Source: an uncultured Chitinophaga sp. (lineage in GTDB: Bacteria; Bacteroidota; Bacteroidia; Chitinophagales; Chitinophagaceae). Taken from it: 64,000 nucleotides of DNA. The notes under the pieces are model-generated. The model saw only the letters and a list, made by a program, of their open reading frames with translations. It did no database searches and had not been told where the DNA came from. Made by a program: the position numbers and the translations under genes. Shown here in pieces: positions 1-10,259 of the stretch. Within the stretch, counting starts at the first letter, position 1; each line of letters begins with the position of its first letter. The stretch is taken from NCBI RefSeq assembly GCF_946479755.1, contig NZ_CAMLHC010000004.1, positions 1 through 64,000 on the forward strand, in the 5' to 3' direction.

Positions 1-717
1 GAGGTAACCCTCACGAAAGCGGAAGAAGACCTGTTGCAATCGCTCGCCGACGCCGGTTACGCGTCTTACAACAAACTGAAGAACCACCCTTATTTCCTGG
101 AATACCTGGACCACGCCAGTCCGCTGCGTTACTACGCCGAAGCCAATATCGGCAGCCGCCCGAGCAAACGTAACGCCAATGCGAAACTCAACCTCAACGA
201 CCTGCGGGCCGTACCTTACGTGGGCGCCTGGAGCCAGCTGAAACAGAACGTGCCCGGCTACTATGGCGTAGGCAGCGCCCTTAAATACCTCGATGAACAG
301 GGCAAATGGCCGGAGCTGGAACACCTGTACCAGCACTCCCTGTTCTTCCGTACCCTGCTGGACAACTGCGAGATGGCCATGAAAAAGAGCTATTTCCCGC
401 TGACGGCCTACCTGGCCAAACATCCGCAATACGGAGAGGTGTGGCAGATGATTTATGATGAGTTTGAGTTGACCAAAAAATTCCTGCTCCGCCTCACCGG
501 CGAATCGGAACTGATGGAAGCCAGCCCGATTGACCAGTTGTCTATCCAGATGCGGGAAAGGATCGTGCTGCCGCTGCTCACCACCCAACAATATGCGCTG
601 ACCCGCCTGCGGGAGCTGGATGCCGATCCCAACAACGGCCATGGCCGGGAAACGTATGAAAAACTGATCATGCGTTGCTCCTTTGGCATCATCAATGCCG
701 GCCGTAATTCAGCCTGA
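1..717 (+). CDS. ppc: Phosphoenolpyruvate carboxylase, C-terminal part (5' end outside window)
   Basis: The reading frame is open from base 1, so this is the last 238 residues of a longer cytoplasmic enzyme that carboxylates phosphoenolpyruvate to oxaloacetate and feeds the TCA cycle. The segment GSRPSKR followed by LRAVPYVGAWSQ matches the conserved PEPC region GSRPxKR...LRAIPWxxAWxQ, and a glycine-rich YGVGSALK stretch follows as in the family. PEPC normally ends in NTG; here the end reads NAGRNSA, a small variant tail. The gene is followed by a strong terminator and is therefore not cotranscribed with gnd. The family call is from these motifs; the N-terminal catalytic histidine region cannot be seen. 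Confidence 0.9.
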   Translation, partial: EVTLTKAEEDLLQSLADAGYASYNKLKNHPYFLEYLDHASPLRYYAEANIGSRPSKRNANAKLNLNDLRAVPYVGAWSQLKQNVPGYYGVGSALKYLDEQGKWPELEHLYQHSLFFRTLLDNCEMAMKKSYFPLTAYLAKHPQYGEVWQMIYDEFELTKKFLLRLTGESELMEASPIDQLSIQMRERIVLPLLTTQQYALTRLRELDADPNNGHGRETYEKLIMRCSFGIINAGRNSA

Positions 718-748
718 TCCGGTATTTATTAACAGTAAAGTAACAGTG

Positions 749-787
749 AAGACCTTAGCAGAGCAATGCTCCGCTAAGGTCTTTCTT
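749..787 (+). terminator. Intrinsic terminator after ppc
   Basis: An 11-bp perfect stem (AAGACCTTAGC at 749-759 with its complement at 773-783) encloses a small inner stem GAGC/GCTC, followed by a T-rich tail. It separates ppc from the gnd operon. Confidence 0.85.
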
Positions 788-871
788 CAAGATAGAAATC
801 ATAATTGGTAGGCAGTAATTCCCAATTCTTCCCTACTTTTACATCTCCTATTAGTATAACTACACTTCAAT

Positions 872-2293
<1,422 letters not shown>

Positions 2294-2317
2294 TAAAGTT
2301 CATTTTTAATTTGATAT

Positions 2318-3823
2318 ATGCAAAGCCATAAACGCCCCCCTGCTTCCATCGTATTCATTTTCGGCGGCAGCGGCGATTTAAACTACCGAAAACTAACACC
2401 TGCGTTATACAATCTTTTCCTGGACGATTGGATGCCTGAGCAATTCGCTATTGCCGGGCTGGGTCGCAGCCCATACACCGATGATGATTACCGCACCCAC
2501 CTGCTGGACGGTATCACCAAATTCTCCCGCAGAAAAGGAGAACAGAACGGTCACTGGAAAGACTTCAGTCAACATGTGTCCTACCTCCAGATGGACGCGG
2601 AAGATGCCGCCGCCTATTCCAAACTGACCGACTTTGTGAAGCAGAAAGAAGAGGAGTGGGGCGTACATCCCAATGTGATCTTTTACCTGGCGGTAGCGCC
2701 GCAACTGGTGCCCAATATCGCCACCCGCCTCGGTAATCTCAACCTCTGCAGCGATAAGCACTGCACCCGTATCGTGGTGGAAAAACCATTCGGGCACGAC
2801 CTGCAAAGCGCGCATGAACTGAATGAACTGCTGGCCGCTAAATTCACAGAAGAACAGATTTTCCGCATAGACCACTACCTCGGCAAGGAAACCATCCAGA
2901 ACATCCTGGCTTTCCGCTTTGCCAACGCGCTCTTTGAGCCGGTATGGAACCGTAACTTCATCGAAAATATCCAGATCACGGCAGCCGAAAGCGTAGGCCT
3001 CGAAGGCCGTGGCGGCTACTACGAAAGAGCCGGCGCCCTGCGCGACATGGTGCAGAACCATATCCTGCAGGTCCTCTGTATGATCGGTATGGAACCTCCC
3101 GTGTCTTTCGACGCCAACGAAATCCGTAATAAAAAAGTGGATGTGCTCAACGCCATCCGCCGCATCACGCCGGACAAAGTACATGAATACGCCGTACGCG
3201 GTCAATACTCCTCCGGTTGGAAAAAAGGCGAGAAAGTAGTCGGCTACCGCGAGGAAAAAGGAGTAGACCCTAAATCCAACGTGGAAACCTACGCTGCAGT
3301 GAAATTCTATATCGACAACTGGCGCTGGCAGGGTGTCCCCATCTATGTACGCACCGGTAAATACCTGAACCAGAAAGCGACCAATATCATCCTGCAATTC
3401 AAGGAAGCGCCCCACTACGCATTTCCGCAGGAAGCTGCCCAGACATGGCGCCCCAACAGGCTCACCATCAGCATCCAACCGGAAATGGATATCCGTATCC
3501 GCTTCCAGGCCAAACGCGCAGGACAGACCATGACGCTGGACCCCGTAGACATGACCTTCAATTATGAAGATGCCAACGGAGAACATGCACCGGAAGCCTA
3601 CGAAACCCTGCTGCTCGACGTCATGGAAGGGGATGCCACCCTCTTCATGCGCGGCGATCAGGTAGATGCTGCCTGGAAAGTGATCATGCCCATCCTGGAA
3701 ACATGGGAAAACCGCACTCCGCAAGACTTTCCGAACTATTCCCCGGATTCCTGGGGGCCGGATGATGCAGATGCGCTCATCGCCAGAGACGGACATACAT
3801 GGATTAACTTACCTTCTAAATAG
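2318..3823 (+). CDS. zwf: Glucose-6-phosphate 1-dehydrogenase
   Basis: Oxidises glucose 6-phosphate to 6-phosphogluconolactone and makes NADPH; cytoplasmic. The 501 residues are typical. The nucleotide-binding loop near the N-terminus reads [11 protein letters not shown], where most homologues have GA(S/T)GDLxxRKL. The substrate-binding signature [10 protein letters not shown] is intact, with the conserved histidine of DHYLGK, and EKPFGHD precedes it. It lies between gnd and pgl with 24-bp and 11-bp gaps, so the three genes should form one transcript. Confidence 0.97.
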   Translation: MQSHKRPPASIVFIFGGSGDLNYRKLTPALYNLFLDDWMPEQFAIAGLGRSPYTDDDYRTHLLDGITKFSRRKGEQNGHWKDFSQHVSYLQMDAEDAAAYSKLTDFVKQKEEEWGVHPNVIFYLAVAPQLVPNIATRLGNLNLCSDKHCTRIVVEKPFGHDLQSAHELNELLAAKFTEEQIFRIDHYLGKETIQNILAFRFANALFEPVWNRNFIENIQITAAESVGLEGRGGYYERAGALRDMVQNHILQVLCMIGMEPPVSFDANEIRNKKVDVLNAIRRITPDKVHEYAVRGQYSSGWKKGEKVVGYREEKGVDPKSNVETYAAVKFYIDNWRWQGVPIYVRTGKYLNQKATNIILQFKEAPHYAFPQEAAQTWRPNRLTISIQPEMDIRIRFQAKRAGQTMTLDPVDMTFNYEDANGEHAPEAYETLLLDVMEGDATLFMRGDQVDAAWKVIMPILETWENRTPQDFPNYSPDSWGPDDADALIARDGHTWINLPSK

Positions 3824-3834
3824 GTCCTGAGTTT

Positions 3835-4560
3835 ATGGAATTACACATCGCCAAAGATCCCGCCCAGCTAAGTGAAAACGTGGCTGCCTGGATCAGCAAT
3901 TATATACAGGAAGTACTGCAGGAACAGGAGAAGTTCACCTTCGTATTGTCCGGCGGCAGTACGCCCAAACAGTTATACGCGCTGCTGGCAAAACCTCCTT
4001 ATGCCGAAATTATTCCGTGGGAAAAAATACATTTCTTCTGGGGCGACGAACGCGCCGTTCCTTTTGAAGATGAACGTAACAACGCCCGCATGGCCTTCGA
4101 TGTGCTGCTGGACAAAGTGCCGGTCATCCCGGAAAACATCCATGTAATGCGCACCGACATCGGCCCCGAGCAGTCCGCCGCGGAATATGAACAGATACTG
4201 CGTAAATATTTCAAGGATGAAGAGCTGACCTTTGACCTCGTGTTACTGGGTATGGGCGACGACGGACATACGCTGTCCCTCTTCCCTGGTATGCCGGTCG
4301 TACACGAAGAAGAGGCCTGGGTAAAAGCATTCTTCCTGCCGGCCCAGGACATGTACCGCATCACCCTCACCGCCCCGGTAGTGAATGATGCCGCCTGTGT
4401 CCTGTTCCTGACAACCGGCGCCAACAAGGCCCTCACCCTGAAAAGTGTGATAGAAGGTACCTTCGATGCCGATAAATTTCCTTCCCAGCTGATCCGTCCG
4501 CAAGAGGGTGAGCTGCACTGGTTTGTGGACGAGGCCGCCGCCTCCGCCATGGAACTGTAA
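3835..4560 (+). CDS. pgl: 6-phosphogluconolactonase
   Basis: Hydrolyses 6-phosphogluconolactone to 6-phosphogluconate, between the Zwf and Gnd steps. The 241 residues match the DevB/SOL glucosamine-isomerase-like family: phosphate-binding LSGGSTPKQLY, then FFWGDERAVP, then LLGMGDDGHTLSLFPG with the general-base histidine. It starts 11 bp after zwf and ends the operon; I see no clear terminator directly after it. Confidence 0.95.
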   Translation: MELHIAKDPAQLSENVAAWISNYIQEVLQEQEKFTFVLSGGSTPKQLYALLAKPPYAEIIPWEKIHFFWGDERAVPFEDERNNARMAFDVLLDKVPVIPENIHVMRTDIGPEQSAAEYEQILRKYFKDEELTFDLVLLGMGDDGHTLSLFPGMPVVHEEEAWVKAFFLPAQDMYRITLTAPVVNDAACVLFLTTGANKALTLKSVIEGTFDADKFPSQLIRPQEGELHWFVDEAAASAMEL

Positions 4561-4693
4561 CGATGATGGACATGATTATTACTGATTCCCTGATGCGTTT
4601 GTTGTTTGAAAATAGTTGTGGATTTGTGACTAACATATAGCAGCAAACAAATTATTTTTTATTCAGTAATTAACCGTTACTTTAATGTGATAA

Positions 4694-4731
4694 ACGCATC
4701 AGGCGAATAAGTAGTAATCATGTTATTCACG
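4694..4731. repeat. Solo copy of an intergenic repeat (CATCAGGCGAATA + GTAATCATG)
   Basis: The words CATCAGGCGAATA and GTAATCATG, followed by TTATTCA, sit just upstream of the next gene. The same two words in the same order occur at 33741-33762, where they lie in a degenerate tandem array. The copy here has a 4-base insertion between them. The CGC/GCG ends around ATCAG can form a small hairpin. Confidence 0.5.
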
Positions 4732-4735
4732 TTTT

Positions 4736-5494
4736 ATGTTTGATAAGCCCATATATGATGCACATCTGCATATTATTGACCCCAGGTATCCCTTGAGCCC
4801 CAACAACGGATACGTTCCCCCTACCTTTACCGTAGCTGATTACCGCGAAAGAGTGGCAGCGCTTCACCTGAATGTAACCGGTGGCGCAGTAGTGTCCGGC
4901 TCTTTCCAGGGTTTTGATCAGCAGTATCTGTTAGCAGCCCTGAACGCACTGGGGCCCGGTTTCGCGGGTGTTACGCAGATCCCTGCCAATACAACCGATG
5001 AGGAAATTGTTGCCCTTCACCAGGCCGGCGTACGCGCGGTACGCTTTAACATACAGCGGGGCGGCTCAGAAAGCATCCGTTACCTGGAGCTGCTGGGCAA
5101 AAGAGTATATGACCTTGTCAAGTGGCACGTGGAGCTGTATGTCGATTCCCGGCAACTGCCGGGCATTTCCACCACCTTGCATAAATTGCCTAAGATCGTG
5201 ATCGATCATCTGGGATTGTCGAAAGCAGGCTTTAAGTACCTGCTGCCGCTGGTGGAAAAGGGCGCGATCGTTAAGGCTACCGGTTTTAGCCGCTGCGATT
5301 TTGATGTGGTGACCGCCATGCGGCAAATCACTGCCATCAATCCGGCTGCATTGGTATTCGGTACAGACCTGCCGTCAACAAGGGCCCCAAAGCCTTTTGC
5401 ACTGGCCGATCTGGAACTGATCACCAAAAACTTCCCGCTGTCGCTGGCAGAAAAAATCTGTGGCGATAACGCCCGCGCCCTGTATCATGGATGA
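4736..5494 (+). CDS. Amidohydrolase-2 family metal-dependent hydrolase
   Basis: A 252-residue TIM-barrel hydrolase of the amidohydrolase-2 family (relatives act on 2-pyrone-4,6-dicarboxylate and other lactones). The metal-binding motif DAHLHI is at residues 8-13. The later histidine appears in VIDHLGLS and the catalytic aspartate in FGTDLPSTR. There is no signal peptide, so it is probably cytoplasmic. The substrate cannot be read from the sequence; a lactonase role next to the pentose phosphate operon is possible but is only inference from position. It is convergent with the next gene, 27 bp apart, with a short inverted repeat (GTCCTG-A-CAGGAC, 5496-5508) between them. Confidence 0.75.
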   Translation: MFDKPIYDAHLHIIDPRYPLSPNNGYVPPTFTVADYRERVAALHLNVTGGAVVSGSFQGFDQQYLLAALNALGPGFAGVTQIPANTTDEEIVALHQAGVRAVRFNIQRGGSESIRYLELLGKRVYDLVKWHVELYVDSRQLPGISTTLHKLPKIVIDHLGLSKAGFKYLLPLVEKGAIVKATGFSRCDFDVVTAMRQITAINPAALVFGTDLPSTRAPKPFALADLELITKNFPLSLAEKICGDNARALYHG

Positions 5495-5521
5495 GTCCTG
5501 ACAGGACCTGTTCAATGCACG

Positions 5522-7114
5522 TTATATCCCGAAGTTCCAGCTGTCTGTTCTCACGGTATCCAGTATTTCCTTCATATGCCCCGGCATTTGTCCGTCGAGC
5601 AGGAAGCCCTGTGGCGTGCTGGGATAGATATCTTCAAAAGTGCGGATCTGGTTCATAAATACCCGGCGGAAAATATGCCGGCGGGTGATTTTATGCGGTT
5701 CCGGGAGACCGATGGCGGCCGTCAGTTCCACTGCGCTCTCGATGGTGTCGCGGTGATAATTGGCCACCCGTTGTTTTTTGTCTGCCACCACCAGGCCGGC
5801 TGCCAGCCATTTGTCCTGCGTAGCTACGCCGGTAGGACAGCGGTTGGTGTTGCACAGCAAGGCCTGTATGCAGCCAAGGGCCATCATCATGGCGCGGGCG
5901 CTGTTGCAGGTGTCCGCGCCTAATGCCAGCGCGCGCAGTAAGTGGAAGCCTGTCAGCACTTTGCCGGATGCGATGATTTTTATATGGTGACGGATATTGA
6001 AGCCGGTCAGCGTATCATGTACAAACGCCAGTCCGTCCATCAGCGGCATGCCCACAGAATTGGAGAACTCCGGCGGCGCTGCGCCGGTACCGCCTTCACC
6101 ACCGTCTACCGTAATGAAGTCGGGGTAGATGTCCGCCTCCATCATTGCCTTACAGATGGCGTAGAATTCTTTTTGCTGGCCGATACACAGTTTGAAGCCG
6201 ACAGGTTTGCCATTGCTTAAGTCACGCAGTTTTTTGATGAACAGCATCATTTCGCGCGGGCTGTCGAAGGCTTTATGGTAAGGGGGAGAATATACGGTCG
6301 TATGCGGTTTCACGTGACGGATCGCGGCAATCTCCGGGGTATTTTTAGCTGCCGGCAGGATACCGCCGTGGCCAGGCTTGGCGCCCTGTGAGAGCTTCAG
6401 TTCAATCATCTTAATCTGCGGCAGCACACTTTTTTCGGCGAACAGCTCGTCGGAGAAATTGCCGTTTTCATCACGGCAGCCGAAATAGCCGGTACCGATC
6501 TGCCAGATAATATCGCCGCCCTGCTTCAGGTGGAAATCACTGATGCCGCCCTCGCCGGTATTATGTGCGAAGTTGCCGATTTTGGCGCCACCATTCAATG
6601 CCTCTACAGCATTGGAACTGAGCGATCCGTAACTCATGGCGCTCACATTAAAGATGCTGGCGGAATAAGGCTGCAGACAATCGCGGCCACCGATGATCAC
6701 CCGCGGGTCTTTGTTCATCGTTTCAAAATCGTGAGGCTGTATGGAGTGGGCCATCCATTCATATCCTTCTGCGTATACGTTGAACTGTGTGCCGAAAGGC
6801 TGTGAGTCCAGTTCCCGCTTGGCCCGCTGATAGATAGTGGACCGGTCTACCCGGTTCACCGGGCTGCCGTCAATATCACTTTCTACAAAATACTGGTAGA
6901 TCTTGGGACGCAGCGCCTCCATCCAGTAGCGCATCCGCCCGAAAACGGGATAGTTGCGGATGATCGCATGCCTGGTCTGCAACATGTCCATCACCCCCAT
7001 GATGATGATGGGCAAGACAAGAATAAGCAACCAGTAAACCCAGGGGAAAAATAAGCCAAGACCAATGATCAGGAACAAACTTGCAATCGAACATCCAATA
7101 AACGCTTTTGCCAT
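5522..7114 (-). CDS. FMN-binding glutamate synthase family protein, membrane-anchored
   Basis: A 530-residue protein with two N-terminal transmembrane helices (about residues 4-22 and 25-43), followed by the FMN/alpha-barrel domain of glutamate synthase large subunit. Signs of that domain are the glycine-rich GAKPGHGG segment, VDGGEGGTGAAPPEF, and an iron-sulfur-like cysteine segment CNTNRCPTGVATQ near residue 430. It lacks the glutaminase domain and the GXGXG C-terminal domain of true GltB. The family is widespread in Bacteroidota but its reaction is not settled; an FMN oxidoreductase at the membrane is the safe reading. It is transcribed divergently from the GH20 gene across 272 bp. Confidence 0.85.
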   Translation of the reverse strand: MAKAFIGCSIASLFLIIGLGLFFPWVYWLLILVLPIIIMGVMDMLQTRHAIIRNYPVFGRMRYWMEALRPKIYQYFVESDIDGSPVNRVDRSTIYQRAKRELDSQPFGTQFNVYAEGYEWMAHSIQPHDFETMNKDPRVIIGGRDCLQPYSASIFNVSAMSYGSLSSNAVEALNGGAKIGNFAHNTGEGGISDFHLKQGGDIIWQIGTGYFGCRDENGNFSDELFAEKSVLPQIKMIELKLSQGAKPGHGGILPAAKNTPEIAAIRHVKPHTTVYSPPYHKAFDSPREMMLFIKKLRDLSNGKPVGFKLCIGQQKEFYAICKAMMEADIYPDFITVDGGEGGTGAAPPEFSNSVGMPLMDGLAFVHDTLTGFNIRHHIKIIASGKVLTGFHLLRALALGADTCNSARAMMMALGCIQALLCNTNRCPTGVATQDKWLAAGLVVADKKQRVANYHRDTIESAVELTAAIGLPEPHKITRRHIFRRVFMNQIRTFEDIYPSTPQGFLLDGQMPGHMKEILDTVRTDSWNFGI

Positions 7115-7386
7115 AAATGAATCGTTTAATCGTTAGGTTACTAAAGTTAAAGAAAATAATCACAGGTGAAATCCGATATGCTGCAATCGATTAACAATAA
7201 CTTAGCGCGTATTGTTGCCTGTAGGGGCGCGCTATACGCTTATTTGCATTTGTGGGAGATTGGTTTTATATTACACGGATGCTGTGGATGGTGTTAGACA
7301 AGACCGGGACCAATGCCATCTTTCATCCACCTGTATTCATAACCATTGTAGCATTCATTTTTATCGTTTTTTAATTTATTCGAAAC

Positions 7387-9993
7387 ATGATCAGGCATAA
7401 GTTTTTAGGGAAACTCATGACAACGGGACTGTTGCTTACCAACATCGCCGTTTTTGCCCAGACCAAAAAAGCTGCTCCATTTGACGCTGCCCGCTTGAAG
7501 ACCAGCTGGGAAGTGGGGGAGAACAACTACCAGGGGAAAGCTAATTTCCTGTCTACCTTCACCTTTGTCAATACCAGTGACAAACCTTTTCCTGCCAAAG
7601 GCTGGGAGTTGTATTTCAACTTCATCAGGACGGTAAAAGAAGGTGTTTTGCCGGGCAATGTAAAGGTGGAAAACATCAACGGTGACCTGTACCGCCTTAC
7701 GCCGGCAGATGGCTTTACCGGTATCAGACCCGGAGATTCCCTGAAACTGGGCATCGTAGGAGATGCCTGGGCGGTGAACTTCACCGATGCGCCGGCTGGC
7801 CTGTACATTGTATGGGACGACCAGAAAGAAGTCGGCCTGCCGATAAAAGACTATTCCATCCGCCCTTCTACCACTGCCAAACAACTGATGCGTTATCCCG
7901 GCGATAAAACCGCCGTTATAACGCCAACGGATATATTTAAACAGAACGCTGCAGTGAAGGATATTCCTGCTTCGCAGCTGCCGCTGATTTTTCCTACACC
8001 GGTGTCTGTTACCGCCTCTGGCGGGAACCTGGTGCTGGAAGCTCCTCCCGTAATTAAAACAGATGCAGGGCTGGAAGCTACCGGTAAATTCCTGGAAAAC
8101 GAAATGACGACCCTGCTGGGCAAGCGCGCCCCCGGGAAAAAGACCATCACCTTCCGGCTGGATAAAAGCCTGGCAGCCAATGCCTATACGCTGAAGGTGA
8201 CGCCGGAAGGCGCTACCATCACTGCCGGTAGCGACGAAGGCGCTTTCTATGCTATCCAGTCCCTGAAATCCATGATAGCGCCTGCTGCCTGGGCCGGCGT
8301 ACAGAAATCTGTGAGTATTCCGGGCGTAGCGGTGAGTGATCATCCGCGTTTCAACTACCGCGCCTTTATGATTGATGTGGCACGTAACTATCACAGCAAA
8401 AGGGACCTGCTGCGTATCCTCGATGTGATGGCGCTGTACAAGCTGAACGTATTGCACTATCACTTCAGCGATGACGAAGGCTGGCGCCTGGAGATCCTCT
8501 CCCTGCCTGAGCTGACAGCGGTGGGCGCCAAACGGGGACACAGCACCGACTGGAAAAGTATGCTGCCGCCGTCATACGGCTCCGGCCCGGACAGCAGCAA
8601 CCCTGCCGGTACCGGCTTCCTTACCCGTGCGGAATTTATCGAAGTACTGCGTTATGCAACGGAAAGGCATATACGCGTACTGCCGGAAATAGAAACGCCC
8701 GGTCACGCCCGTGCTGCGGTGAAATCCATGGAATCCCGCTACTACCGCCTCAAAGCAGCCGGTAAAGACAAAGAAGCCGGCGAATACCTGCTGTCTGACC
8801 TGGAAGATAAATCCGAATACCGTTCCGTACAGAACTGGAACGACAACGTGATGAACGTGGCCCTGCCTTCTACCTATCGTTTCCTGGATAAAGTGGTGGA
8901 AGAGTTACAGTCCATGTATAAAGAAGCCGGCGCTCCGCTCACAGCCGTTCACATGGGCGGTGATGAAGTGCCGCACGGCGTGTTCGAAAAATCGCCTGCC
9001 TGCCTGGCGCTCATGCAACAGGAGAAACTGCAGAGTGTCAACGACCTCTGGTATTACTACTACCGTAAAGTAAACGACCTGCTGAAAGCCCGTGGACTGG
9101 AAACAGCCGGCTGGGAAGAAGCGGGCATGCGCAAAACCACCATCGGCGGAGAAGCGGCCAGCATCCCCAATCCGGATTTCGCGAACGACAACTTCCAGCT
9201 CAATGTGTGGAACAATGTGATCGGCGGCGGACAGGAAGATCTCTCGTACCGTCTTGCCAATGCTGGTTACAAAGTGATCCTGTCTGGTGTGAGCAACTTT
9301 TACTTTGACATGGCCGCCATGAAATCTTTCGATGAACCGGGCTTCTACTGGGGCGGTTTTGTGGATGTAGACAAACCATTCTATTTCATTCCTTTCGATT
9401 ATTATAAAAACTCCAAGGTGGATGGCAGGGGCAATCCTGTAACCCCTGATATGTTTGTAGGTAAAGATAAACTGACAGGTTTCGGGCAGTCCAATATCCG
9501 CGGTATCCAGGGCTTGCTATGGAGCGAAACGGTTACCTCTTCCGAACGCATGGAATATATGATGCTGCCGAAACTGTTAGGTCTGGCTGAAAGGGCCTGG
9601 GCGCAGGATCCGGCCTGGGCTACAGAGAAGGATACTGCTAAGGCAGACGCTATGTATGCGCAGGCATGGAGCGTGTTTACCAATGTACTGGGTAAACGGG
9701 AAATGCCGAGGCTTGATAATTACAACGGCGGCTACAACTGGCGTATCCCTACCGCCGGCGTGTCGGTAGACGAAGGTGTGGTGAAAGTGAACGTACAGAT
9801 GCCGGGACTGGTGATTCGTTATACAACTAACGGTGAAGAGCCTACGTTAAAAAGCCCGGTATACAACGGACCTATCCAGGCAGGCGGTAAAGTAGTGAAA
9901 GTACGGGTGTTCAATACCCGCGGCCGCAGCAGCAGGACCACTACGGTGAAGGTACCGCAGCCAAGCGCACAGTTGAAAAACAACCGCAACTAG
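7387..9993 (+). CDS. Secreted beta-N-acetylhexosaminidase, GH20
   Basis: Releases terminal GlcNAc/GalNAc from chitooligosaccharides or glycoproteins. The 868 residues start with a signal peptide ending near FAQ. Next come a chitobiase-type N-terminal carbohydrate-binding domain (about 35-165), a GH20b-like alpha/beta domain (about 200-310), the TIM barrel (about 320-730) and a chitobiase C-terminal domain (about 780-865). The catalytic pair is D526-E527 in HMGGDEVPHG; the oxazoline mechanism of the family uses exactly this D-E pair. RFNYRAFMIDVARNYH opens the barrel as expected. The product is probably periplasmic or outer-membrane associated; no lipobox is seen. A repeat element begins immediately after the stop codon. 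Confidence 0.95.
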   Translation: MIRHKFLGKLMTTGLLLTNIAVFAQTKKAAPFDAARLKTSWEVGENNYQGKANFLSTFTFVNTSDKPFPAKGWELYFNFIRTVKEGVLPGNVKVENINGDLYRLTPADGFTGIRPGDSLKLGIVGDAWAVNFTDAPAGLYIVWDDQKEVGLPIKDYSIRPSTTAKQLMRYPGDKTAVITPTDIFKQNAAVKDIPASQLPLIFPTPVSVTASGGNLVLEAPPVIKTDAGLEATGKFLENEMTTLLGKRAPGKKTITFRLDKSLAANAYTLKVTPEGATITAGSDEGAFYAIQSLKSMIAPAAWAGVQKSVSIPGVAVSDHPRFNYRAFMIDVARNYHSKRDLLRILDVMALYKLNVLHYHFSDDEGWRLEILSLPELTAVGAKRGHSTDWKSMLPPSYGSGPDSSNPAGTGFLTRAEFIEVLRYATERHIRVLPEIETPGHARAAVKSMESRYYRLKAAGKDKEAGEYLLSDLEDKSEYRSVQNWNDNVMNVALPSTYRFLDKVVEELQSMYKEAGAPLTAVHMGGDEVPHGVFEKSPACLALMQQEKLQSVNDLWYYYYRKVNDLLKARGLETAGWEEAGMRKTTIGGEAASIPNPDFANDNFQLNVWNNVIGGGQEDLSYRLANAGYKVILSGVSNFYFDMAAMKSFDEPGFYWGGFVDVDKPFYFIPFDYYKNSKVDGRGNPVTPDMFVGKDKLTGFGQSNIRGIQGLLWSETVTSSERMEYMMLPKLLGLAERAWAQDPAWATEKDTAKADAMYAQAWSVFTNVLGKREMPRLDNYNGGYNWRIPTAGVSVDEGVVKVNVQMPGLVIRYTTNGEEPTLKSPVYNGPIQAGGKVVKVRVFNTRGRSSRTTTVKVPQPSAQLKNNRN

Positions 9994-10170
9994 TTCTCGC
10001 AAAGCACGCAAAGCAGCAAAGCAGCAAAGCACGCAAAGAATATAATATAAGCGAGCAGAGAAAGCAAAGGAGTGGAGATCAATTCGATTTGATCTCCGCT
10101 CCTTTGCTTTCTTATTTAAACTTAAAAAAATCTTTGCGCGCTTTGCTCCTTTGCGTGCTTTGCGAGAACT
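9992..10170. repeat. CGCAAAG-type long inverted-repeat element, copy 1
   Basis: A perfect 22-bp inverted repeat (9992-10013 against 10149-10170; the outer end reads AGTTCTCGCAAAGC) frames about 135 bp. Inside are tandem GCAAAGCA words on the left and matching CTTTGC words on the right, and a large internal hairpin (10059-10112). A second, diverged element of this kind is at 42783-42926. The open frames crossing it are low-complexity translations of the repeat, not genes. Confidence 0.85.
10059..10112. terminator. 24-bp hairpin inside the CGCAAAG element
   Basis: AGAAAGCAAAGGAGTGGAGA and following bases (10059-10082) pair with 10089-10112 with one G-U wobble, leaving a 6-base loop. A weak T-rich stretch follows. 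It probably ends GH20 transcription, but the structure belongs to the repeat and its termination role is inferred. Confidence 0.5.
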
Positions 10171-10259
10171 CCGCGTGATGGTTTTACCAGTCATCCTTTT
10201 TTTCTACCGTCGTTTTTGCTTTTTTGTATTTTGTTCGTTCAACCCATAACAACCAAACT

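Noticed and set aside
2405..3796. 463-codon open frame on the minus strand opposite zwf
   Set aside because: Antisense shadow of a well-identified gene; the translation has no domain and follows from the codon pattern of zwf.
9847..10194. 115-codon frame through the CGCAAAG element
   Set aside because: The product is a translation of the inverted repeat (lysine/alanine words and their reverse) and overlaps the GH20 gene.
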